A DNA stretch of 64,000 nt from Liopterus haemorrhoidalis (lineage: Eukaryota; Arthropoda; Insecta; Coleoptera; Dytiscidae), in assembly GCA_963971575.1 (NCBI GenBank), contig OZ020622.1, positions 12,810,279 through 12,874,278 on the forward strand. Reading direction: 5' to 3'. Shown here one piece after another: positions 54,676 to 64,000 of the stretch. The translations under genes and the position numbers were made by a program. The notes under the pieces are model-generated. The model worked only from the letters and a program-made list of their open reading frames with translations, searched no databases and was not told the DNA's origin. Position 1 is the first letter of the stretch. Each line of letters opens with the position of its first letter.

Positions 54676-54745
54676 TAACTAACTTTAACCCGAAGATGAT
54701 ACTTGACGATAGATGATGCCTAGAAACGGCGTTGAATAAAGCAAG
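54676..54745 (+). mobile_element. possible Penelope-like terminal fragment
   Basis: CCCGAAGATGAT ... GCCTAGAAACGGCGTTGAATAAAG resembles a Penelope hammerhead region (CTGAAGATG, stem, CGAAACGGCG) with changes in both conserved boxes. The stretch 54746-55749 has small open frames (for example 55256-55480) that I cannot link to any family. Confidence 0.3.
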
Positions 54746-55749
54746 ATGAATTAGCATGACTAAGACCAAAAGCCAACCAGACATTCTCAAGAATTATTAG
54801 AGACGAAGGGAAATTTTCAAGTATAAAATAGTACCAACATTCATTTTATTCGTGTTGATATATGGTGCACGATTTAAAATTCTATACGAAACATCCCAGC
54901 TCCCAAATTAATTGTATGTGTGCAAAGATTTATAAGATTTTGATATTCTATTGTTGAATCACTTGATGCCGTATATATCATTCTCATTCAATCCAGATGT
55001 GATTTTTATTCGGGTCATACGCGCCTCACATATTATACACGTATCTTTCCCATTATAAACCAACATTTCAACAGTTTATTTTTCTCAAGTTGTTTGAAAA
55101 AAACAATTTTTCTTCATGCCACTATACTTGATATATTACTAAATGGTAAAAACTAATTGTAAATTCTTTTCCCGTAGTTCTTTAGCGTTAAATACTGACT
55201 TGATTTTTAGTTTTCCCTTATGTGAGTTGGGTTTTACGATACAAAGCACGTTTCTATGCGGAGTTTCGTATTTTTGCATAATGCAGCGGTTCTTCTGGAT
55301 AAAAGTGTGGAAAGAAATCGGAAGAATGAACAGAAGGCAGGCTTTCTCGCGTCCATAAGTGATCTATTTACAATCGCTTTATGCTGCGGAAGGATCATAA
55401 AAAAAAATCCTAAAGGATTCTTACACATTCAAAGGATGCTTGTTGCTTCCGTACTGACCTTGTATCTGACGAGTTATTGACAATATCGCTTCTTTACTGA
55501 CATCAGTTGGATTTTTACGAACGGTTTTTAGGGTATTTACCGGAAGATTACAAAGCGAGACTACAAAAAGAATGTTAAACAATCACCCTTTACGAATTTT
55601 TATATCTGAAGGGTCTTTCTGAATTAACAGTCATTCAACAGACTTCTTTAAAAAAACAGAATTGACATGGTTCATTGAAACAAGAATTTTGTTGCGATTT
55701 TGCCTATTTATTTTCTTCTTCATTCTCTTTGGGCTCTGTCAGGCGAGTT

Positions 55750-56340
55750 GACTTTTGGCCAAGATTATTATAGTATAAGGTTGTCGCGTAACTTGTAGTG
55801 GTGGGGGTAAAGAGAGAGGCTACGCGTCATCCGTATGCTAACGGAACGTCAGTCTTTGTTTATCGTGTCTGTTATATACAGGTGAAGTTTGATTTATGGC
55901 TATAAATATAAAAATATCGTTTAAATTTTTGATTTTCTTCTTGTTTTAGTTTCTTTTTTCTTCGAAAGGAATGTTTCTTCGTTCTAAATAAATTTTATTA
56001 CCTTCATTTTTGATGTGAAGAGAATAAGAAGTGAAATATTTCAATATTTTAGTTTAAGGGTGTCCCCCCGTAACTACCCTAATATTCATCAACCCCGTAA
56101 CTATCCTAATATTCATCAAATTGAAAAAATGAATAGATCAAATAAGATTTGTTTTCGTATAAATAATTTTTATTGTATAGTTTTTTCTGTTAAGATAGTT
56201 CTGTTTATAAAGGATTTTAAGTTTTTTAGTACCAGTTTTAACTCAGCAACACCCCCTAAGAAAGACATTTTTGAGATACCATGCCTATTTTTGACCCTGG
56301 TTCTACTTTATTGTACCACATTTCGTTAAAATACGTCCAG
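55750..56340 (+). repeat. unclassified interspersed repeat 'RX', copy 2
   Basis: It matches 3288-4046 without the 180-bp insertion. A tandem duplication of about 29 bp is present (CCCGTAACTACCCTAATATT repeated at about 56065-56120). The shared 3' part ends near CATTTCGTTAAAATACGTCC. No coding capacity. Confidence 0.55.
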
Positions 56341-56391
56341 CCGTTCATTGTCAGGTCTTTTTATGTGCCCTGTATACCAATACTTGTTAGA

Positions 56392-56463
56392 TCTTCGGTT
56401 AGCTGATCTCGCCATCTCTTGCGAGGTTTTCCCACTGGTCGACATTCAATTTCCTACCCATAT
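56392..56463 (-). pseudogene. LINE ORF2 extreme C-terminal fragment
   Basis: On the minus strand: EIECRPVGKPRKRWRDQLTE followed by DLTS. RPxGRPRKRWxDxxxEDL is the typical last segment of RTE/CR1-type endonuclease-reverse transcriptases. Nothing else of the gene remains. Confidence 0.6.
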
Positions 56464-56653
56464 CTTCCAAACAACTGCGCATGTGCACATAATTACTTAC
56501 ATTGTTTACACGAGTCTCACTGTTTACTTTATAATTGTTTACGCGTCAAGAATGAGGTAATTTACTCGTCCATTACCTCTTGCGATTAGTATATACGATT
56601 CTACGTATCTGTTAAGTTGGTAGTACGACATGACGTCATAACATGGCGGAGCA

Positions 56654-56705
56654 TTTTTAGGATTTTGTAGGTATGACCAAAAAACCCTTATACCGTCATT
56701 TTGTC

Positions 56706-56739
<34 letters not shown>

Positions 56740-57711
56740 TCGATAAAAATTGTAGCCAAACGGCTAAACCTTGAGAGTTGAAATTTGGCATAGTTATACA
56801 ACTCTTTGACCCGCACATAGGAAAAATATTAAAACATCTAAAAAACATATCCCCCTAAAAATATAAACAAATATGTGCTCATCGAATTAAATTCTGAGTA
56901 GGGTATCAGATGAAAGCCCTTAGTACGTGGATTAACGATCAAAATTTTATTTTTGCAAAATAAATTGATGCGATTTTTGCTAAAATTGTGCAAAAAATTT
57001 TTTGTCCCACACCCTGTAGCCCAGATGGTTTAAACTAAAAATCTGAAAAAAATCTAAGTAATGTACATTGGTGTGAACCGGAATAGTACAACAGAAATTT
57101 TTGATCAGATTATGTTTTCGGAAAATAACGCATTTTTTGTGTTTTTAACTAAAATATGTTAAATATTTAATTCGCTAACACACCAGATCAGTAGCTCTAG
57201 TAGCGTGCTCTAGTAGCGTAGTTGGTTTTGATGTTCGCTTAATAATGTAACTTAATTTGCAAACTAGGGTTCGAATCCTGTTAATTTTATTTTTTCTGAT
57301 TTTTTTTTTTGCATTTTTATTTTGTTTAAATTATTTTGTCAAAATTCTAGTTATATTTTAGTAAATGTCGCATTTAATTTTTAAAAGCGTAAATTTAATA
57401 ACCACTGGGAAGTGTTGAAATTATAATTTAATTTTGTTTGACGAAATCAGAGGGCGGGGCTTAGATTTAAGTAACCAATGGAAGCCATAGGCGCAATTTT
57501 CAAAATCTTAATGAACCTTGCTATATAAAAAAAAAAAAATACTGCACATATTTAGAAACTTAAATAATGGTATTAGGCATTCGAATTAAAATTCATAAAA
57601 AAAATTTTTGACATAAAATTTGTTTTGGCATCCCAAATAATCATCATTCAGTTACTAAATACCTGCAAAACCCAGAAATGTGTGAAAATTCACACTTCAC
57701 ATCAATTTTTT
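56654..57711 (+). mobile_element. HINE family 1, copy G
   Basis: Full length: TTTTTAGGATTTTGTAGGTA at the 5' end, (GTCT)n at about 56708-56739, core, hairpin GTGTGAAAATTCACAC (57680-57695) and ATCAATTTTTT at the 3' end. Its tRNA-like module is the best match to pol III boxes in the family: A-box TAGCGTAGTTGG (57214-57225), B-box GGTTCGAATCC (57268-57278), 54 bases apart. This version is found in no other copy of the window. The stretch 57712-58299 has nothing recognised. Confidence 0.85.
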
Positions 57712-58508
57712 ATTTCCTCTTATGCAACAACAATAAGAGTGCAGAACTATATTTTGCTTCTAGGAATTTTCTTCAGGGCTGTTATATTGTATTAGCAGGT
57801 AGAATGCAGTAGTAGTTTAAGCTGATTATTAATATCATGGCACATTATTAATGTATACAAGTTAAATAGATAACAGTACAACGGCACAAAGTTAGGCAAC
57901 GATACTAATAACGTCTGTTGCATATACCTTGTTTATTCGAGTACTTTACTCTATTGATCGCCTTTCGTGTACATTAAGTTGCATAAGCAATAAACCTTGG
58001 TCCGCTAGATCTACATCAGTGTACAAAGACCGGCGTTATCTCCAACATTGCTGTATATTCAAATTAACCGTAAATTATACTGTATGAATGATATGTAGCT
58101 GATGCACTGGCAACACCTGTTATCTGCCAGATTGTTATCTGTGATCTGTTCAACATTGCCACCGCTAAAACGATCAATGTAGATACAAGCAGTTCATTTG
58201 TTTCAAGATATAGGAATACCTCGCTTAGTCCGGGTAATCAGTTCCGCCAATATCCCAGACTGTTTGAAACCGGACTAATATAGGAACTAAATATATACAA
58301 AAAAATTAAATGGCATAACGTTAATGAGACATTAATTCGATGTTTTTCTCCTTCAAATAATCAATTGTTTAACGTGCTATGTAGGAGTTTGCATTTTCAT
58401 GATAAAGAATGATGCGAAGTTTTTGGTTGATTTTGATTTTGTCGATGACTTCTGGCAAACAAATTGTTGTATACCATTCAGCAATAACTGTTCTCCGATG
58501 CTCTAAAG

Positions 58509-58960
58509 CAGTGGTTCCCAACCTTTTTGACTGGCCGAGCCCTTTTTAGAATCAATTTCTATGGTGGAGCCCCTTAGGCCTACCCTATGTCTTACAAGTT
58601 AATGGTGTATCGAAGTAATGTTACGAGAGAGCGGGTTGATTTTTTCCACTATAAATTCACTTTTCTTTTTCACGACTCACATATTGATAAAGATTTTAAT
58701 AAAATGAAGTAAATAATCAAAATACACGCAGATTATTCAAACAACAATGCTTCTAACCGATCACATTCCAGAGCCAGAAATCATTCGGATATGTATTCAA
58801 CTTGGTAATTTTTCGTTCAGAATGTAATTTCCAGTTTTCTTATTTTGATTCTTTTGATTTTATTCAATTTTTAATTATTTTATATTTGAGAGCTGTGGAG
58901 CCCCTGAGAAGCGCATGCGGAGCACTTAGGGCTCCGCGGAGCACAGTTTGGGAACCGATG
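58509..58960. mobile_element. hAT MITE with perfect 8-bp TSD, inside a mariner
   Basis: The left end is CAGTGGTTCCCAACCTTTTT; the right end inverted is CATCGGTTCCCAAACTGTGC. Flanks CTCTAAAG at 58501-58508 and 58961-58968. It is 452 bp, non-coding, and interrupts the mariner after LEHR. Confidence 0.9.
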
Positions 58961-59695
58961 CTCTAAAGGAATAGTTGCGACATGTCCAGTACAACCGAGG
59001 AAACAAGCTATCATTTTCATGAAATTGCTTCGTGAACGAACAAGTTTTATGGGTTTCAGTTCATCTTGGAAGACCCAAACAGTGGATTGTTGCTTAGTTT
59101 CCGGTTCATACGAATAAATCCAAGTTTCGTCACTTGTAACGATGTTGTATACGGATTTTGCAGTGCCTAGGTTGAATTTTTGTAGCATTCACTTACACCA
59201 ATCAACACGAGCCTTTTTTGAGCTTCGGTCAAATTATGCGGAATCCATCGGGAACAGATATTTTTCACAGCGAATTATTCATGCAAAATCGAATATATTG
59301 CAGTCTGCGATATGCCAAAGGATGCCTCTATCTCACGGTAAGGCACATGCCGATCTTCTTCAATCATTTTGCGCACAGTATCGATGTTTTTTTGAATCCA
59401 AACCGATTTTGGTCGAACATCACGAGTTTCACTGACGGACGCACGACCACGACGAAATTCTGCAAACCAATGGTAAACAGTCTTTTCTGATGGTGCTTCA
59501 TTACCAAAAGTTGAACAAAGCGAATCTCGGAATTTTTCTTGTTAGGCCTTTACTAAAATCGTAAAAAATCATCCAAAGAAAACCTTCACGGGTAATATCC
59601 ATTTTTTAAGAAATCAACCAACGAAAACTTTCACCAGTAATATCGTTTTTTTTACCAAATTGTTTTTTTTAACGCTCACTGTCAACAAACTACTC

Positions 59696-60004
59696 CAGTA
59701 TTTCCCAAAGGGTGTGCCGCATCACATTATTGTGCCGCAGAATTTTCCACAGCGCCGAGAATTCTTAAAAAAAAAAAAAAAAAAAACTAGCGTATGACTT
59801 TTAACATCATTGTCCAAATAAACGTACAATACCATTAATAAGAATAAAGTGCACGAAGGATCCTTTTATGACGAATTTAAATTGACATATCCTGAATACA
59901 GCATCTGCATTCAAAATGTCTTCTTCTGTGACTACGTAGGTGTGCTGCGAAATTTTTCTTCTTTGGAAAATGTGCCACGAGATTAAAAATATTGAAAAAC
60001 ATTG
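59696..60004. mobile_element. second hAT MITE inside the same mariner
   Basis: The left end is CAGTATTTCCCAAAGGGTGT; the right end inverted is CAATGTTTTTCAATATTTTT. Flanks AACTACTC (59688-59695) and AACAACTC (60005-60012) differ by one base. It is 309 bp with an internal A-run of about 20. It sits in the mariner 5' UTR. Confidence 0.8.
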
Positions 60005-60596
60005 AACAACTCGGTCAATTTACAAGCTGCCACTGATTACACAATAACAAATGTCAATTTTTGCGAATAGAGTAACGACACATTTCAATATTGCCATCTA
60101 ATGGTCGTTTTTAAAAACATAAAAGGTAACCCTCGTATTGAGACAGCTATTAAAAGTCGAAATTTTCTCTAAGCAACTTTTACTTCCAGGGTTACTTCCA
60201 GGCGACTTCATTACACTCTACACACTTTGCAATGCCAAAAAAATTCAACTTTGTCATCGTTATTATGTCGTATTGACTGTCTCAATTAGATTTTTTTGAG
60301 GTAGTTTTCAATTATAGTAACTATCAAGAAATGAGAAATAGCAATTGCTTACCATATCAAATAAAAATCTTGTATGTAATTTTTTTAAAAGTAAAAACAT
60401 TTCTCTTCCACAGCGACTAAAATAAATGGAAAAATAATAAACCCGTGTTTTCTCAGAGGAATATTTTTGTTCGTTTTCTGTATATTTTAAGTCTTAAAAG
60501 AAGTAAAAAAACCAGTGTTCACTTATTTCTCTTGAAATAAAAGAAGCAAAGTTTAACATTGGTGTCGAGTGTACATCTGCAAACGTAATTATATGT

Positions 60597-60614
60597 ACAC
60601 ACACACACACACAA
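60597..60614. repeat. short (CA)n microsatellite
   Basis: About nine CA units. The stretch 60139-61375 otherwise contains only AT-rich sequence and chance open frames (for example 60715-61008), with no recognisable family. Confidence 0.8.
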
Positions 60615-61375
60615 CAATCTCAGTTGGGAGACTGAAACATTCATATGCCGGACACGTATGGGGTGGTACAAGAGGAAAATGTAAAATTTAAAATGAATAA
60701 AGTCAATTTCTAAAATGGTAATATTGCGTGAGTGTTTTGTGTCTGTATTTTTCTTTATTCGTTGGCCGTTTTTATTCACTTGCCACCACATATTTCAGAG
60801 GGTTTTCATTGAATTCACATCTTATTTTTATTCTGCTACATACAGGATTTTTATATTAAGTTCTTATGTGCCTCTTGAATTTGTATCACCTCATTTACAT
60901 ATATGTGTTCCTTTAAAAATTGAAGAAGAATGTAAAGACGAATTGGTGACCAGCTACGTTTGCCAGTTTAAAACATCGGTCGTGAGGAATTTAAAATACA
61001 AGATTTGATAAAAGATAAAACGCAAAATACGCACATTATTCAGTACCTAGTAAGTGGACAAGAAGAATATCGATTTCATATATTGCAGTATTAGTTGTCT
61101 ATCATTGAGTTTGTTTCGCCAAGATATATCGCTCGAATTTTATAGCATTTTTTTTTTCACTCCGTTACAATATTTACTATGGTACTACATTAATTACATT
61201 ACACATTAAATTACATTGCATAGATTTTATTAAATAGTCATACTATATTATTTTTTAGGTTGGAGGGAAATTTCTGTCGTATTTAAATAAAAATATTTTA
61301 AGATATTTAAAAAAGTAAATATATAATATTATTCAATGATATAATTTTCATTATTTGTAACAACTTGTTGCCATA

Positions 61376-62012
61376 TTACAGGTAACCTGTCAATTCCTCT
61401 TCTGTAAAAGTTCTTGTCCTTGTAATGAAAATAGTGAGCAACTGCCATAGAAACACTTTCGAAAGAATTAATTTTTTTCCCGTTACATAATTATGCAGAG
61501 ATCTAAATAGGTAGTAATCTGATGGTGAAATATCAGGTAGATATGGTGGGTGACTAAAAACTTCCCATCCAAACGCACTAAGTTTTTCTTGTATCACCAT
61601 TGCGGTATGCAGTCTAGCGTTATCTTGATGGAACACGATTCCTTTTCTGGACGCTAATACTGGCCTTCTTTGCTTGATAGCTGCATGCAATTTATCGAGT
61701 TGGTTGCAGTACAGATCCGCATGACAGTTTGCCCTTGTTTTAGCAGCTCGTAATACACTGGACCTTTTCTATCCCACTACAAACAGATCATTACTTTTTT
61801 TTATGAATATTTGGTTTTGCAAGAGTTGCTGACGATGTTCCAGGTTTGTAGTAAGCTGTTCTTCTCTTAATATTTTCGTAAAAAATCCACTTTTCATCTC
61901 CAGTAATCAGCCTGTCCAGAAAGCGCTCCTCAATGAGATGTGATGAGCATGTTCTTACACGATCTGATAAATTCTTTTGGATCAATTCATGGGGGACCAC
62001 ACGTGTCTTTTA
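61376..62012 (-). pseudogene. DD34D mariner transposase, frameshifted
   Basis: Minus-strand reading: VVPHELIQKNLSDRVRTCSS, LDRLITGDEKWIFYENIKRR (first Asp), MICLWWDRKGPVYYELLKQG (several frames), HAAIKQRRPVLASRKGIVFH, QDNARLHTAMVIQEKL (second Asp), SHPPYLPDISPSDYYLFRSL (third Asp). Thirty-four residues separate the last two, the classical mariner spacing. The C-terminal domain is degraded, the N-terminal HTH domain is missing, and no terminal repeats were found. It is of a different subfamily from the neighbours at 58300 and 62205. Confidence 0.8.
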
Positions 62013-62204
62013 TTTACAAGAAAAATCAGTTGTTTATTTAAAATACGACAGAACTTTTCCTCCAACCTAATATATGATATATTGTTAAGAAAATTAGAGT
62101 ATTTTAGGAATTTTTTTGTACTTATTTCTAAGATATCCGACAGAGTTTCCACTAATGTTCCTCGCACTTTGTTACTATTTCTTCCTTCGTTATATTTTTC
62201 AGAG

Positions 62205-62925
62205 TCTGCGAGGGATACCATTTATGTTTTTACAAACGACCACTAGATGGCAATATATATTTTTTTATTTTAATGGCCTTTGCTGCTGTGGCAATTAGCT
62301 AAGAAAATTTTTATTTGAGGAAATTTCCATGCCTGCACGCGATTCGAATCCGAGACCTTCGCAACGCAGAACACATGTGTTACCACTACGCTACGCCGGT
62401 CGGCTAGATGGCGATATTGAAATGTGTCATTAATATAATCGTAAAATTTGACATTTGTGAAATCAGTGGCATCTTATAAATTGGTTAACTCAACAACAAT
62501 GCATAGATTCGCTTCTTTTAATTTTGGTAATAAAGTACCATCAGAAAAGACTGTTTACAATTGGTTTGGAGAATTTCGTCGTGGTCGTGCGTCCGTCAGT
62601 GATGAATCTCGTGACGGTCAACAAAATTCGGCTGTGATTCAAAAAAAAAAAAACGATGCTGTGCGCAAAATGATTGAAGAAGATTCGCATGTGACTTATC
62701 GTGAGACAGAGGCATCCTTTGGCATATCGCAGACTGTAATACATTCGATTTTGCATGAACATTTAGCTGTGAAAAAGTTCTGTTCCTGATGGATTCCGCA
62801 TAATTTGATCGTAGCACAAAAAAAGGCTCGGGTTGATTGGTGTAAGGGAATGCTAAAAAATTCAACCTAGGCACTGCAAAATCCGTATACAACATCATTA
62901 CAGGTGACGAAACTTGAATTCTTGG
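62205..62925 (+). mobile_element. mariner 5' half (plus), hosting a SINE
   Basis: A diverged 5' terminal repeat (GCGAGGGATACCATTTATGT) is followed by ACCACTAGATGGC, where a SINE is inserted. The transposase reading includes VPSEKTVYNWFGEFRRGRAS, REIETASFGIS-type HTH sequence and LHEHLAVKKFCS, then a stop. It goes on to VDWCKGMLKN and TTSLQVTKL (GDET region). It ends at about 62925, where a hAT MITE starts. An A-run at 62641-62654 adds extra Lys codons. Confidence 0.8.
62257..62403 (-). mobile_element. tRNA-derived SINE with TSD, inside a mariner end
   Basis: On the minus strand: A-box TAGCGTAGTGGTA (62393-62381) and B-box GGATTCGAATC (62351-62341), 42 bases apart. A 3' body of about 60 bp ends in A/T-rich AATAAAAAAATATAT. 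Target duplications CTAGATGGCAATAT (62243-62256) and CTAGATGGCGATAT (62404-62417) differ by one base. Its A-box resembles that of the module in HINE copy G. It is unrelated in body to the SINE at 2076-2331. Confidence 0.8.
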
Positions 62926-63315
62926 AAACTTGATCATCAAACTTTTTTGAGTCGTGGAACCCTTTACAGTCTAATAATATTCCATGGAACCCCAAAAAAA
63001 TTGTAAATACAATATATTTTATTAAATTTTGCTCACCTCCAAAATATAAGCGATGAGCAAGAAAAAAGGTCCTCACCTCCAAAATCCAAGTGATGAGCAA
63101 AAAAAGAAGAAGGTCCTCATCTCCAAAAATCCAGGTGATGAGCAAGAAAAAAAGGTCCTGACCTCCAAAATTCAATTAATTAGAGCAAGAAAAAGGTCTA
63201 AACTACGTGAGAGGGAAAAAGTATAAGCCGCCGCCCAAGTAATATGTTTTAAGTTTAAGAAAAAGCTCGTGGAAGCCTTGAGGACTTTGCATGGAACACA
63301 GTTTGAATCTTGCTG
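62926..63315. mobile_element. second copy of the tandem-repeat hAT MITE
   Basis: It matches the MITE at 13769-14232 in the opposite orientation: CATCAAACTTTTTTGAGTCG at the left, TTCCATGGAACCCC, then about four units of the 37-39 bp repeat (63025-63185), and TGGAACACAGTTTGAATCTT at the right. The right flank is CCTTGCAC, but no matching duplication is found on the left, where a different mariner half begins. The left junction has therefore been rearranged. Confidence 0.75.
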
Positions 63316-63908
63316 CCTTGCACCAATCAACACGAGTCTTTTTTTTTTAGCTTCGGTCAAATTATGCGGAAAACATCGGGAACAGATCTTTTTCACAGCT
63401 AAATGTTCATGCAAAATAGAATATATTGCAGTCTGCGATATGCCAAAGGATCCCTCTATCTCACGGTAAGTCACGTGCCGAACTTCTTCAATCATTTTGT
63501 GCACAGCATCGATGTTTTTTTGAATCACAACTGATTTTGGTCGAACTTCACGAGATTCATCACTGACGGACGCAAGACCACAACGAAATTATGCAAACTA
63601 ATTCTAAACTATCTTTTCTGATGGTGCTTCATTACCAAAAGTTGGACGAAGCGAATCTATGCATTGTTGTTGAGTTAGGCCTTTACTAATATCGTAAAAA
63701 ATCATTCAACGAAAACCTTCATGAGTAATATCCATTTTTTCATAAACTTAATTTTTTTAAACCCTCACTGTACAACAAACTACTTAGTCAATTTATAAGC
63801 TGCTACTGATTTCACAACACATGTAAAATTTTACGATTATAGTAGTGACACATTTCAATATTGCCATCTAGTGGTCCTTTGTAAAAACATAAAAGGTAAC
63901 CCTCGTAT
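63316..63908 (-). mobile_element. mariner 5' half (minus)
   Basis: The right end has the 5' terminal repeat (AACCCTCGTAT, with TA near 63906). Read on minus, the transposase starts at about 63735 and gives NIDAVHKMIEEVRHVTYREI, EGSFGISQTAIYSILHEHLA and VKKICSRCFPHNLTEAKKKR, up to the MITE at 63315. The two mariner halves thus face each other around the MITE. Only the 92 bases after 63908 remain, with nothing recognised. Confidence 0.8.
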
Positions 63909-64000
63909 TGCCGACAATATTTTTGTTTCACAGCACCCGTCTTGTTTGGCGCCCCTGTGCATTTATTTACCTTCTTTTTTTATTTCTGTAGTTTAAAAAG

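Larger units (their letters stand above)
58300..60138 (-). mobile_element. cecropia/SETMAR-type mariner with two hAT insertions
   Basis: The 5' terminal repeat is at the right (TAACCCTCGTAT, ending about 60138). The transposase starts near 59602 on minus (MDITREGFLWMIFYDFSKGL) and continues with the HTH region (59490-59220), SVYNIVTSDETWIYSYEPET (first Asp), CTGHVATIPLEHR, and after the inner hAT MITE WYTTICLPEVIDKIKINQKL and LYHENANSY. There the second catalytic Asp is replaced by Glu. The 3' end is lost near 58300. Frameshifts are also present, so it is dead. Confidence 0.85.

Noticed and set aside
55256..55480. Open frame of 74 codons with VLLDKSVERNRKNEQ
   Set aside because: No recognised domain, no splice borders and no related copy in the window.
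57190..57285. Functional tRNA gene
   Set aside because: A and B boxes are good, but no acceptor-stem pairing was found and the module sits inside a HINE copy.
60715..61008. Open frame of 97 codons
   Set aside because: Hydrophobic composition from AT-rich DNA; no family resemblance.

Overview
The window looks like intronic or intergenic DNA from an insect (arthropod) nuclear genome. It is strongly AT-rich, has almost no ordinary coding sequence, and is saturated with transposable elements (TEs) of kinds typical of insects: mariner (DD34D and rosa-like DD41D), hAT, piggyBac-like, Tigger/pogo-like, non-LTR retrotransposons, tRNA-derived SINEs, Penelope-like terminal repeats, and DINE-1/Helentron-associated non-autonomous elements (HINEs). 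The order of insect cannot be fixed from the sequence. The only convincing host coding sequence is one small plus-strand exon (52977-53104) that encodes the start of the first Ig domain of a DIP/lachesin-type neuronal surface protein, so much of the window may be introns of that gene. A second, unidentified exon candidate lies on the minus strand near 10.1 kb.

Layout. 0-10 kb: mariner remnants, a SINE with a 14-bp target-site duplication (TSD), two HINE copies (A, B) plus a truncated one (C); copy B sits inside an internally deleted Tigger-like element. 10.8-14.2 kb: a 2.96-kb hAT element with a 5'-truncated LINE (654-codon open frame) inside it, abutting a second hAT MITE that uses the same 8-bp target. 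15-20.8 kb: HINE D and E, and between them a 700-bp foldback with arms of about 285 bp. 21-24.2 kb: a 5'-truncated LINE with a 13-bp TSD and a mariner broken into an RT fragment. 25.3-31 kb: hairpins, hammerhead-like Penelope motifs, a second HINE-like family carrying a piggyBac-like MITE, a nearly intact rosa-like mariner, and a piggyBac remnant.

31.6-45 kb: hAT, a second rosa copy, several LINE fragments, a 92-bp minisatellite derived from an RT active-site segment, HINE F, and a TE-like gene broken by a fold-back inversion. 45-57.7 kb: more LINE fragments, a deleted mariner, a third HINE family with its own terminal hairpin, a LINE split by a hAT element with a perfect TSD, the DIP-like exon, and HINE G. 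58.3-64 kb: a mariner carrying two hAT MITEs, another DD34D mariner, and a composite in which two mariner 5' halves lie head to head around a hAT MITE, one half also carrying a SINE.

The most unusual pattern concerns the main HINE family. Its copies share their ends, microsatellite, core and 3' hairpin, but at one fixed internal position they carry different tRNA-like modules with A-box and B-box motifs. At least five versions are seen in seven copies. Nested insertions give a relative order of events: mariner, Tigger-like and LINE copies are older hosts, and the HINEs, hAT MITEs and SINEs inserted into them are younger.
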